Of a stretch of 32,762 nucleotides of DNA, positions 1-8,977 are shown one piece after another (within the stretch, counting starts at the first letter, position 1; each line of letters starts with the position of its first letter). The notes under the pieces were generated by a model. That model had not been told where the DNA came from and did not search any database. It saw only the letters and a program-made list of their open reading frames with translations. A program made the position numbers and the translations under genes. The stretch is from Bdellovibrionales bacterium (lineage in GTDB: Bacteria; Bdellovibrionota; Bdellovibrionia; Bdellovibrionales; UBA1609), in NCBI GenBank assembly GCA_013216195.1, contig JABSOQ010000030.1, positions 1 to 32,762 on the forward strand, read 5' to 3'.

Positions 1-248
1 GGTGTGGCGAAGTGCCTCTCTTCATGAAGGAGTTCATGCATGCAGTCTCTAAGTCTGATATGTTTGTAGCTCTTGGCACCTCGGGAGTCGTATACCCGGC
101 AGCGGGTTTGGTCTCTATGGCGCCTGAGAGCTGCGACAAGGTTTTGATTAACATGGATAGCAGCGAGAACGTGTCAGCCTTTGACAAGCAGGTTATTGGC
201 CCTGCATCAAAAAAGGTGTCTGAGTTTTTTGAATCTGTGCCCCTCTGA
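1..248 (+). CDS. Sir2-family NAD-dependent protein deacylase, C-terminal part (5' end outside window)
   Basis: Frame open from the window edge (CGEVPLFMKEFMHAV...); FVALGTSGVVYPAAGLVSMAP resembles the C-terminal Rossmann part of Sir2/CobB (GTS..V.PAA). Confidence 0.7.
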   Translation, partial: CGEVPLFMKEFMHAVSKSDMFVALGTSGVVYPAAGLVSMAPESCDKVLINMDSSENVSAFDKQVIGPASKKVSEFFESVPL

Positions 249-338
249 GCCGCTTTTACACTGTAGCCTAGCACCGAGTCTTAGAGGATCTCAGCTGTGG
301 GCTCGAGCCAGAGTGAGAAATCAAATAAACTCTAGATC

Positions 339-1901
339 ATGTCGATTGAAAACTGGGTATGGCTTAAACGAGATCTTAGAGCCTCTGACAATCAAGCGCT
401 CCTAAACGCCCGCAAGAACGGCCTTTGCGGCGCTTTTTTTGTCTACGAGCCTGAATGGCTTTCTCACCCCTCGACCTCTGACATTCACCTTCAGTTCGCT
501 ACAGAAAGCTTAGCTGAACTGGAGCTTAAACTTAAAAAACTAGGCATACCACTGTTGATATTTCAGGCCGATATTGAAACTGTTCTGAGTGAGCTAAAGA
601 ACAAATGTGGCCTCAAGCGCCTCTTTTCTCATGAAGAAACCGGGCTCGCCTGGAGCTACGCGCGTGACATTGCCGTAGGAAATTGGTGCAAAGCTCATAG
701 CATCTATTGGCAAGAGTCTCGCCAATTCTCAGTTATCAGAGGCCTAAAAGACCGCAACCGCTGGAACCAAGCCAGGTCAAAAATTATCGAACGACCAACG
801 CTTGCAAAACCTGAAGCACAACAGCCCCCAAAGCTCATCAAACTCAATGGGCAAATTGATCTTAGAGAAGTTGAGTTTCGATGCTTACCCGATCTACAAG
901 CTGGGGGCCGGCAAGCAGCTGATGACCTTTTGCAGAGTTTTTTAAGTGAAAGAGGCCACAACTACAGAACTGAAATGTCATCTCCGGTGACTGCGTATGA
1001 CAGCTGCTCTCGCCTCAGCCCACACATCGCGTGGGGGACTATTTCGATAACTGAAATTACAGAGGCCCTGAGAGGGGCTCGTGCGGAGCTTCAACACTTT
1101 GATGGTGAATTTGCTAAGACTTGGCGGCAGAGCCTGAAATCTTTCGAGAGCCGGCTTTGGTGGCATTGTCATTTTATTCAAAAGCTCGAGTCTGAACCCG
1201 ATATTGAGTTTCACAACATGAACCGTGGCTTTGACGGCATGAGAGAAGAGTCTTTTAACAACGATCTGTTTGAAGCCTGGAAAGCCGGTGAAACTGGGTT
1301 TCCGATGATCGATGCCTGCATGTTGGCGCTAAAAAAGTACGGCTGGATCAACTTCAGAATGAGGGCGATGCTAATTAGTTTTGCAAGCTACCAACTCTGG
1401 CTCCACTGGAAGAAACCCTCTCAGCATTTGTCGCGTCTATTTGTAGATTTTGAACCTGGTATTCACTACTCGCAGATTCAAATGCAGTCTGGAGTCACCG
1501 GCATCAACACGGTTAGAATCTATTCGCCTACAAAGCAAGGTCTCGACAAAGACCCTGAGGGTGAGTTCATTAAGCGCATGTTGCCGGCTCTTGAGGGTTT
1601 GGATGCTTCACAAGTGCATTCCCCAGAAAAGACGCCTCCTATGATGCAAACTTTGGCTGGCTGCCGCATCGGACTCGACTACCCTGAACCAATTGTCGAT
1701 CCTAAAAAATCATACCAAGAGGCAAAGTCAAAAATTTTCTCTTGGAGGTCAAAACCAGAGGTTCGGAGCAACAGCAAAAGGGTATATCAAAAACATGGCA
1801 GCCGAAAAAACCAATTCTTCCCTTCTCAACACCGCAGAGACTTCGGCAACTGGAACAAGGACTCAGACAGTGTTAACGTCGGCATTGAATCAGATAACTA
1901 G
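339..1901 (+). CDS. cryptochrome/photolyase family protein (alpha/beta photolyase domain + FAD-binding domain)
   Basis: WLKRDLRASDNQAL N-terminus; FAD-domain motifs TGFPMIDACMLALKKYGWINFRMRAMLISF...; C-terminal VYQKHGSRK. Confidence 0.88.
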   Translation: MSIENWVWLKRDLRASDNQALLNARKNGLCGAFFVYEPEWLSHPSTSDIHLQFATESLAELELKLKKLGIPLLIFQADIETVLSELKNKCGLKRLFSHEETGLAWSYARDIAVGNWCKAHSIYWQESRQFSVIRGLKDRNRWNQARSKIIERPTLAKPEAQQPPKLIKLNGQIDLREVEFRCLPDLQAGGRQAADDLLQSFLSERGHNYRTEMSSPVTAYDSCSRLSPHIAWGTISITEITEALRGARAELQHFDGEFAKTWRQSLKSFESRLWWHCHFIQKLESEPDIEFHNMNRGFDGMREESFNNDLFEAWKAGETGFPMIDACMLALKKYGWINFRMRAMLISFASYQLWLHWKKPSQHLSRLFVDFEPGIHYSQIQMQSGVTGINTVRIYSPTKQGLDKDPEGEFIKRMLPALEGLDASQVHSPEKTPPMMQTLAGCRIGLDYPEPIVDPKKSYQEAKSKIFSWRSKPEVRSNSKRVYQKHGSRKNQFFPSQHRRDFGNWNKDSDSVNVGIESDN

Positions 1902-1913
1902 AGAGCCACCTAT

Positions 1914-3137
1914 ATGAAAACCCTTTATTGGTTGAGAAATGATCTTCGAATTCACGACAACAGAAGCCTCTTATTGGCGTGCTCAGATTCAACTCATCTC
2001 GACCTCATCTTTTGCCAAAACAAGTCACTTAAACAAGCTGGCCCAGCTCGCAGAAATTACACCTACCAAACTCTGTTAGCTCTACAAGAAAGTCTTGGTA
2101 ATCTCGGACAACACCTTCACCTACACTCTGAATCAATTTTGCATTTCTTGAATCAAAACTCACAGTTCGACCGTATCATTTGCACTGCCAGCTACAATAG
2201 TATCGGCCGAGCTGAAGAGGCCGAGATCGAAGGTTGGTGCCGCCAAAATGGCAAGGCATTCGAAACCGTTGACCAATTGCCGCTTTATCTAAAACGACAA
2301 TTGCCATTCGAAATTGGCAAATTGAAGTCGTTCACTCCCTTTAGAAAAAAGATTGAGGCAGGCCCAGGCCCTGAGGAGTGTGTACCCACGCCTGAGCAGC
2401 TTCCACCACCTCAGCTGCCTGAGCAAATGAACTTTGATCTTCAAAGTGAGCCTGTAGAAAACCACGAAGCCGGTGAACTCGCAGGCTTTCAGAGACTCGA
2501 TCATTACCTCTGGGGTAGCCAGGCCGCACTAACATACAAACAAACACGCAATGGTATGATTGAGTTTGATGACTCTACAAAGCTTTCGCCTTTTCTCGCT
2601 CTAGGCAGCCTGTCTCCACGCCTAGTCTATCATCGCCTAAAGAAATTCGAAGCAGAGGTTACAGAAAACGAGTCGACTTACTGGATCTATTTTGAGTTGC
2701 TGTGGAGAGACTTTTTTAAGTTTTATGCATTGAAACACGGGCCCGCTCTTTTCTCATTAAGAGGGCCCAAAGATCGAGAGCTCGATTGGACCCAAGACCT
2801 AGAGAGAAACCGTCATTGGCACAAGTGGAGCAAGGGCAAAACGGGGCAAGACTTCGTTGATGCCAATATGAGGGAGCTTTATCAAACAGGCTGGATGTCT
2901 AACCGTGGACGTCAGAATGTGGCCAGCTATTGGGCAAAGCATATCTACTGCGACTGGCGGCTCGGAGCTCGCTGGTTCGAAAAACAACTGATCGATTATG
3001 ACACCGAAAGCAATTGGGGCAACTGGGCCTACAATTCTGGTGTTGGCCCCGACCCTCGCGATCGAAAATTCGATCTCGATCGGCAGGCTGAAATGTATGA
3101 CGCCGATCGAAGCTACAGAGATCTGTTTTTAAAGTGA
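1914..3137 (+). CDS. DASH-type cryptochrome / single-strand photolyase
   Basis: LYWLRNDLRIHDN; TGWMSNRGRQNVASYWAKHIYCDWRLGARWFEKQLIDYDTESNWGNWAYNSGVGPDPRDRKFD is characteristic of Cry-DASH. Confidence 0.88.
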   Translation: MKTLYWLRNDLRIHDNRSLLLACSDSTHLDLIFCQNKSLKQAGPARRNYTYQTLLALQESLGNLGQHLHLHSESILHFLNQNSQFDRIICTASYNSIGRAEEAEIEGWCRQNGKAFETVDQLPLYLKRQLPFEIGKLKSFTPFRKKIEAGPGPEECVPTPEQLPPPQLPEQMNFDLQSEPVENHEAGELAGFQRLDHYLWGSQAALTYKQTRNGMIEFDDSTKLSPFLALGSLSPRLVYHRLKKFEAEVTENESTYWIYFELLWRDFFKFYALKHGPALFSLRGPKDRELDWTQDLERNRHWHKWSKGKTGQDFVDANMRELYQTGWMSNRGRQNVASYWAKHIYCDWRLGARWFEKQLIDYDTESNWGNWAYNSGVGPDPRDRKFDLDRQAEMYDADRSYRDLFLK

Positions 3138-3171
3138 TCGTGGCAAACCTGAAGACTCGCACATATAGGCG

Positions 3172-4056
3172 GTGCACTTGAAACTTGAAGATGTCGACGT
3201 CATCGTGGGTGTTGATCAAACAGGTGCTGTTAAACCAAATGGCAAGGCCAAAACCCTGCCTACAGCGGTTTTACCGAGACGGGCCGACGGCAGCTGGACA
3301 CTCAAGTGCACCTCTAATAAAAAAGCACTCGGTCTTGAGAGCTTACAAATAGACAAGCTCACCGAACTATTAGCGCGACATGGCCACGACTTGCATAAAT
3401 CTCGCACCCTAGTCGTTGTCGACTCTGTGATCGGCTTGCCTGGCGAGCTTCAGAAGTCAGACGATGCTGAAGCTGAATTGAGATCAATAATGAAAAGGGC
3501 TGCCAAAAGGCCAAAATACGGGGCCAAAGAGGCTGAGGTTTTCTTCAACCAAATCTTGCAGACTCACTACAATGGCTCAGATGAGTACCCCAAACGTTCG
3601 GTCGAACAAAAGCTCAGAGCCAACTCTGTCTTTCGATCACGCCCTTATCAAAAGAACATTCAAACCGGCACCTACAGAATTTGGAAAGATCTGACCACAC
3701 CATTAGTGCCAACTGGCTCAGTCTGCAAAACCACACTTGAGCAAATTGAACTTTGGCCCTTTACAAAGGCTAGGAAGCCTAAAGTCGGCAGGCCAGTCAT
3801 AATCGAAGGCTATCCAAGCTTAGCCTGGCGCCTGCTGAATCAAACAACTCGAGGCAAACCATTGCAATTGCCTAAAGCGGTCTCAGCTGGGGTTAAGAAC
3901 TATAAAAGTTTGAATCAAGTCTCTGCTGATCACCAAGACGCAGCCATGCTGTGCTTGTTTGCCTGGAGCCTGCTTGTGGAGGCCAAATTTAGTAAGCCAA
4001 AACAATTGAGCCTAGAGGGAGACATTCTCGGTTCTCACTTGGTAAAAGCTGATTAA
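3172..4056 (+). CDS. DUF429-like predicted RNase H-fold protein (GTG start)
   Basis: Acidic motifs in DUF429 order: IVGVDQTGA, VVVDSVIGLPGE, IIEGYPSLAWRLL, DHQDAAMLCLFAW. 34 bp after the Cry-DASH stop. Confidence 0.55.
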   Translation: MHLKLEDVDVIVGVDQTGAVKPNGKAKTLPTAVLPRRADGSWTLKCTSNKKALGLESLQIDKLTELLARHGHDLHKSRTLVVVDSVIGLPGELQKSDDAEAELRSIMKRAAKRPKYGAKEAEVFFNQILQTHYNGSDEYPKRSVEQKLRANSVFRSRPYQKNIQTGTYRIWKDLTTPLVPTGSVCKTTLEQIELWPFTKARKPKVGRPVIIEGYPSLAWRLLNQTTRGKPLQLPKAVSAGVKNYKSLNQVSADHQDAAMLCLFAWSLLVEAKFSKPKQLSLEGDILGSHLVKAD

Positions 4057-4775
4057 AACATACCCATTCCACCGCCAGAGCCAGAAGAACTGGGTTTAGG
4101 CAAAAAAGCCCTGGCCTCGTCGTTCATGGGCTTCGCCTCTGAGGGTTCAATCTTTTGCTTTACCCCGGTCACAAGCTGGGTCATTTGCATGTCGTAGTTG
4201 TGTTTCATCTTCTGGCCTGACGACTTCAAGCGAACAAGCCCCATAGGCTTTGAATCATGATGGATCCAAAAGTCAACAGTCTGGCCCGCTCTCTCGATTC
4301 GGTAATGGTCGGCTGTGACTTCACCTGCCGGCACTTTAACTTTTTCAGAGGCTACGAAATGGCGCTTCAACTGATCTTTCGATGTCATCAGAAACTGACT
4401 CACTTGAACGCCATCGAAGCCCCTCAGGTACTCTGGGTCTAACTTTCGGGCTTTGAACTTCTCGGCATAGACATAGCCATCGTTCACATTGATCTGACCA
4501 GAGCCAGACTGCCCGAGGTGGAACTGTTGCCACAATTCGATTGGTAGTAATTGACCTGGAGATCTAAAAAAGATCTCAATTGCCTTTTGATTGGTGCCGG
4601 GTGCTTTGGCAAAGTAAAGCGCGACTTCAGTGGTGGCGCCACCAATTTTCATTGTGTACTGTGCACCTGCACCTGCGGGTGTCACGACATCGTCAAGTTT
4701 TCCGGCGATTTGAGAATGTGCAGCAAAACTCAGAAGAGAAGCGGCAATAAGCCAACTCACCCCAAGCCGAGACAT
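4053..4775 (-). CDS. secreted protein of unknown function
   Basis: N-terminal signal peptide (MSRLGVSWLIAASLLSFAAHSQ); the track start at 4778 is TTG and the ATG lies at 4775, overlapping the upstream stop as TGATG. Confidence 0.65.
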   Translation of the reverse strand: MSRLGVSWLIAASLLSFAAHSQIAGKLDDVVTPAGAGAQYTMKIGGATTEVALYFAKAPGTNQKAIEIFFRSPGQLLPIELWQQFHLGQSGSGQINVNDGYVYAEKFKARKLDPEYLRGFDGVQVSQFLMTSKDQLKRHFVASEKVKVPAGEVTADHYRIERAGQTVDFWIHHDSKPMGLVRLKSSGQKMKHNYDMQMTQLVTGVKQKIEPSEAKPMNDEARAFLPKPSSSGSGGGMGMF

Positions 4776-5089
4776 CAATGATCTTCTTCTTTGAGGAGCT
4801 TTTGCAAAGCATCGTTGCGTTTCTCAAACGACTTTTTGTACTCCTCAAGAACTTTCATCATTTCAGCCATCTGCTCTTCGCTAATCTGCGGCTGTTGACC
4901 AGCCGAGCTAGGCGATCTTGCACTGAGCTCACTCAAAGACTTCAGCTGCTCTGGAGTCAGGTTCATACTGCCTCCTGTGCCGAATGACTTGTTGTTCATA
5001 TTCGTAGACTTGAGCCCCTCAGCAGAAAGCGTTGAAGCAAAAACCAAACTTGCGACTATTGATAGGAACCTGATTGTTTTCATATTCAT
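4775..5089 (-). CDS. small secreted protein of unknown function
   Basis: Signal peptide MNMKTIRFLSIVASLVFASTLSA; translationally coupled to the downstream CDS. Confidence 0.6.
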   Translation of the reverse strand: MNMKTIRFLSIVASLVFASTLSAEGLKSTNMNNKSFGTGGSMNLTPEQLKSLSELSARSPSSAGQQPQISEEQMAEMMKVLEEYKKSFEKRNDALQKLLKEEDH

Positions 5090-5220
5090 CTTATCGGCTA
5101 GACCCCTGAATCAGAACAGTGTCTTGAAGCTAAATTTGGGGTCTCAGCTTGAGACTGTCTCCAAGTTTCTGTAATCTCACAGCTATCAACTATCAATTTG
5201 AGAAAGAGAGCCAAACCTCT

Positions 5221-5874
5221 ATGTGCTATTCAGTGATGATAAAGCAATCTGTAAACGCTTACGGTGCCCGCATGCAGATCTCATCTCGAACACAGGCTGT
5301 AGAGGAGCAACTTGAAATGCAAGTTTACCCGCATGGGGGCTTTCCGGTCGTCACCCAAAAGGCCGAGAGAAAAATCGAGATGATGAGGTACTCTCTAGTT
5401 CCGAGGTGGTCAAAGGTTGAAAAGCCAAAGTTTGCCACCTACAACGCGAGAATTGAATCAATGCCAGAGAAGCCAACCTGGGCAAAACCCTTAACCGAAA
5501 ACAGGTGCCTCGTCGCTTTCAATGGTTTTTTTGAGTCTTGCTACGAAGGCACACATGAGGGCCAGGTCGTTAGGTTCTTTGCACCTGAAGAAAAGCTCTT
5601 AGTCGCTGCGGGGGTCTATGAAACCTGGGTCAACAAAGAGTCTGGAGAGCTGATAGACAGCTTTGCAATTATCACCACTGAACCAAACGAATTCATTAAA
5701 CAAACAGGTCATGACCGATCTCCGCTATTTCTGCCCGACAGCACATGGGAGTCATGGCTTGAGCCTCGAGAACGCACGGCTACAGACTGGCAGCAATACT
5801 TGCAAGAGAGTCATACAACACCTGAGCTGCAGGTCGAAGCAGTCCGGCCGCTTAAAGCCTGTAAAAAGAAATGA
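5221..5874 (+). CDS. SRAP-domain protein (SOS response-associated peptidase family, YedK/HMCES-like)
   Basis: MCYSV start gives the catalytic Cys2; YNARIES, FNGFFES and TGHDRSPLFL motifs retained. The ORF track extends to 5149, but Met at 5221 is required for a Cys2 N-terminus. Confidence 0.85.
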   Translation: MCYSVMIKQSVNAYGARMQISSRTQAVEEQLEMQVYPHGGFPVVTQKAERKIEMMRYSLVPRWSKVEKPKFATYNARIESMPEKPTWAKPLTENRCLVAFNGFFESCYEGTHEGQVVRFFAPEEKLLVAAGVYETWVNKESGELIDSFAIITTEPNEFIKQTGHDRSPLFLPDSTWESWLEPRERTATDWQQYLQESHTTPELQVEAVRPLKACKKK

Positions 5875-5884
5875 TCGAAATCGA

Positions 5885-6289
5885 TTAGCTCAGCATTGTG
5901 ATGGGCTTCATAAAGAAGTCGCTGAACAAGATCACTAGGGTAAGAGTACCGAGAACAATCAAAAACGTGAACAGAAGCATCATCAAAACGAGAGCGTTGC
6001 TGACCCTCTCAAGGTTAGTGACCGACTCATTCTCGAGGTACAGTTTTATGATGTCATTAAGACCATTCAACCGAAACGCAGTGAAGAGCATGGCCCCACC
6101 ACCAATCACCGTTTGAGCCAATGAACCTTTAAAATCAAAGATCAAAATGACGAATAGATAGATGGCGAAAGAGAGCAGAAAACCCATTAAGAAACGGCTA
6201 ATTTTCAATAGCGTCTTTAGGTTTTCAAACACGGGCTTTGAAGTAAACCTAGGAATTTTGCGGCGATTTGGCTGGTCTCGTCTTTCCAT
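5885..6289 (-). CDS. integral membrane protein of unknown function
   Basis: Several hydrophobic segments (FLMGFLLSFAIYLFVILIF, ALVLMMLLFTFLIVLGTLTLVILF). Confidence 0.6.
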   Translation of the reverse strand: MERRDQPNRRKIPRFTSKPVFENLKTLLKISRFLMGFLLSFAIYLFVILIFDFKGSLAQTVIGGGAMLFTAFRLNGLNDIIKLYLENESVTNLERVSNALVLMMLLFTFLIVLGTLTLVILFSDFFMKPITMLS

Positions 6290-6527
6290 CTTGATCTCAT
6301 GATGACCAAATCTAGCTAGGCTGGCAAAGTCTTTTTATATCAACAGCTTAGCAGAGCTGATGCAGCCTTAATATCTAGACTTCAAGCCAGATGAAAGCAC
6401 CCAGCTACAGAGACCGAATCACCCCAAAAAAAGCTCATTTAAAGTTGTGGAACAGATTTCGCACACCCTATTTGTCTTTAAGAAACAAGACCTCAGATCG
6501 ATCAAAAGGAAGCTTGAGACTGCTCTC

Positions 6528-7628
6528 ATGAAATTATTTGCATATAGTGCCATCATTTTACTGATTTCAGCCGCAAACTCCGTGTTGGCAGCTGGCTTAA
6601 TCAGTCGAGACCAGCTCGAAAACACTGAGTACCCAACCGTCATTGAAGCAATGATCGAGCAAGTTCGGTCAAACTACCAACAGGCCTCTGACTCCCCTGC
6701 CGACTTTGACATCACTCAACTTGAGGGTCTGGTTGGCAAGCGAGCCCTGGTGCCAATGACCTCTACCCACCTGGGGCAACCAAATGTCGACTTTTACAAT
6801 TTCTACCTAAAAGCGCTCGAGGCTTACCAAAAAGGGCTAGTCACATGGAAGCCGAGAAAAAAGCTCTATCAGTTGGGCTCTGATGGTTCTGGCTTTCTAT
6901 TTGGCAAAGACAAGCCTGGCAAAGCCGTGGTTATTGGCGACAAGCTGTACCTGCATGATGGAAACACAAAATTTTTAACCTCTTGGTTCTTTGGAGCCAG
7001 CCAGTACTGGGTCACAGTCACAGGCTACTACCCCGATCGATCTATTGAAGACCAAGACTTCATCGAGCAGTTGCAGGCTGAAGGCAAGATATTGTTGCTG
7101 AATGCAAGAGGCGAGAAAGTTCATGCTCCCCCATCTGTCGACAAAGTCGAAGACATTCCAAATCGTGCTTTCATTCTGGCTCACCGTCTATCGGTTCAAA
7201 TACCAGCTTTGTTGGACCCAAATTTTGCGATGAACAAAGAGTTTTTCAGCACATTCAAAGATCAGCTTCAATACAAAGGAAGCCCAAACTTTGAATCAAC
7301 GATTTTTGCGAAAGTAAACGGAGACCCAAGTTTCTTAGAGGTTTTGCTCTCAATTGCTGCAGAAGTTGGAGGTTACCGGCCACCACAAGAGATTCACCTA
7401 TACGAACCAAAGAAAAGGCACACTGAATATCTTATGGACTGCATTCTTCGCGGTTTAGCAGAAGACCACCCAGCCTCGAGCCGTTTAGCCAGCTTGACGC
7501 AAGTGCCTTTAATCACTCGACACGGCCTCTACCCAGACGAGGCCAGCATGACCGATTTTTTAAAAAACCACTTAAAGCGGCAAACACGTTACGAAAATTT
7601 CAGTTGCAGTGAAGAAATCGACAAATAA
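6528..7628 (+). CDS. secreted protein of unknown function
   Basis: MKLFAYSAIILLISAANSVLA signal peptide; start at 6528 preferred over the longer ORF at 6447. Confidence 0.65.
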   Translation: MKLFAYSAIILLISAANSVLAAGLISRDQLENTEYPTVIEAMIEQVRSNYQQASDSPADFDITQLEGLVGKRALVPMTSTHLGQPNVDFYNFYLKALEAYQKGLVTWKPRKKLYQLGSDGSGFLFGKDKPGKAVVIGDKLYLHDGNTKFLTSWFFGASQYWVTVTGYYPDRSIEDQDFIEQLQAEGKILLLNARGEKVHAPPSVDKVEDIPNRAFILAHRLSVQIPALLDPNFAMNKEFFSTFKDQLQYKGSPNFESTIFAKVNGDPSFLEVLLSIAAEVGGYRPPQEIHLYEPKKRHTEYLMDCILRGLAEDHPASSRLASLTQVPLITRHGLYPDEASMTDFLKNHLKRQTRYENFSCSEEIDK

Positions 7629-7685
7629 CACAGTAACTTTTAACCCCATTGAGTTTGCTCAACTGCGGGCTTAACTCATAGGCCC

Positions 7686-7767
7686 GATTGTCAGATTGTC
7701 AGATTGTCAGATTGTCAGATTGTCAGATTGTCAGATTGTCAGATTGTCAGATTGTCAGATTGTCAGA
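7686..7767. repeat. perfect tandem repeat, 10 x GATTGTCA (8 bp) plus partial GA
   Basis: Read directly: units start at 7686, 7694, 7702, 7710, 7718, 7726, 7734, 7742, 7750 and 7758 with no mismatch. Confidence 0.97.
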
Positions 7768-7799
7768 CTCTGGGCGATTTGAACAGGGTTTGACCACAA

Positions 7800-7829
7800 A
7801 AAAACGAGCTCAGTGCAGAGCTCGTTTTT
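7800..7829. terminator. bidirectional intrinsic terminator between convergent genes
   Basis: AAAAACGAGCTC-AGTGCA-GAGCTCGTTTTT, 12-bp perfect stem with A/T tracts on both sides. Confidence 0.85.
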
Positions 7830-7855
7830 AATAAAATTCAAGGGTAACGCTTGAA

Positions 7856-8677
7856 CTAGTAGTCGTTCAGGTCTTCTAGAAGCCCCCAAGTGACTTGCTT
7901 TACTCTGCCTTCACGATCTTGAACTTTGTAAGAGCAAACTGCTTTTTTAGTCACATGACCAGGGATCGCTCTCAAACCGTAAGCACCATAAATCGAAGTT
8001 ACGAACTTGCCGTTGTTAACACCATCAGAAGTGTCTCTAAGAGCAAGCACTGGGCAAGCCTTACCTGGAACCATATGGTAAGCCTTCTCTGGAGTCTCAA
8101 GAGTCTTCTCAAGAGTTACAGAATTGATCATTCGACCACCAAGTGGCCCTGTTCCTGCTGCCCAACGAGTTTCATATCTGTCGTAAACTACACCGTTCAT
8201 TTCAAAAGAGTTCCAAGCAGAAACTGTTTTGTCTTCAACATCAACATGAGTCACGAACTGACCAAGTGAGTTTCTGAAAACAACGACAAATCTTTCTGAG
8301 TCGCCACCTTTATCCCACTTCTCTAGCTTTCCGCGAAGACCAGTTACGAACTGACCACCAACTGGAGTTTGGCTGGCTTCAAGCATTTGAACCAACACCA
8401 AAGAGTTCGCCTCCCAGTCGTAAACGGCAACTTCAACAAGATCGATAGTAACAAGGTCAGTGCCGGCGCTGAAACGCACATCGTAACCTGTCATTTCCTC
8501 ACCACTCCAAGTGGTTGGGAAAATCTGAGCAACTCCAAAGGCTTTGCCATCATCACCTTTGAGAACCATCTCAAGGCCGTTTTCAGTAAGTTGAACTTTC
8601 ATCTCGTCAGCTGTTAATGCCTGAGATGCAGATGAGAACATCATTGCCGTAGCGGCAAAGAAAGCTAGTAACTTCAT
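7856..8677 (-). CDS. secreted protein of unknown function
   Basis: MKLLAFFAATAMMFSSASQA signal peptide; SD-like GGGAGGG upstream; ends in TAG. Confidence 0.7.
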   Translation of the reverse strand: MKLLAFFAATAMMFSSASQALTADEMKVQLTENGLEMVLKGDDGKAFGVAQIFPTTWSGEEMTGYDVRFSAGTDLVTIDLVEVAVYDWEANSLVLVQMLEASQTPVGGQFVTGLRGKLEKWDKGGDSERFVVVFRNSLGQFVTHVDVEDKTVSAWNSFEMNGVVYDRYETRWAAGTGPLGGRMINSVTLEKTLETPEKAYHMVPGKACPVLALRDTSDGVNNGKFVTSIYGAYGLRAIPGHVTKKAVCSYKVQDREGRVKQVTWGLLEDLNDY

Positions 8678-8977
8678 TAAACCCTCCCAAGGTTTCCTCG
8701 TTTTTAACTGCTCATTTTGTTAGCACAATGAAAACGAAGTTTACAAAACTAAATTTGCGCTGGCGAAGGCAAGGTTCAATTATGGTAAGAAATCAAAAGT
8801 CTTGAAAGAACTCAGGAATTTAAAGTGTCATAAAGTAAAAACGAAGAAATTCGCATACCAAAAAAACTTGAGTCTGGTGAAAACTCATGCAAAACCTGCA
8901 TTGAATACATGACGATATCGAAATGTCACACCGCTTACGATGCAAAAAATGCCCACGGTTTTAAGCTTTAAAAACGA

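Noticed and set aside
7686-7767. CRISPR array
   Set aside because: 8-bp head-to-tail repeats with no spacers and no cas genes.
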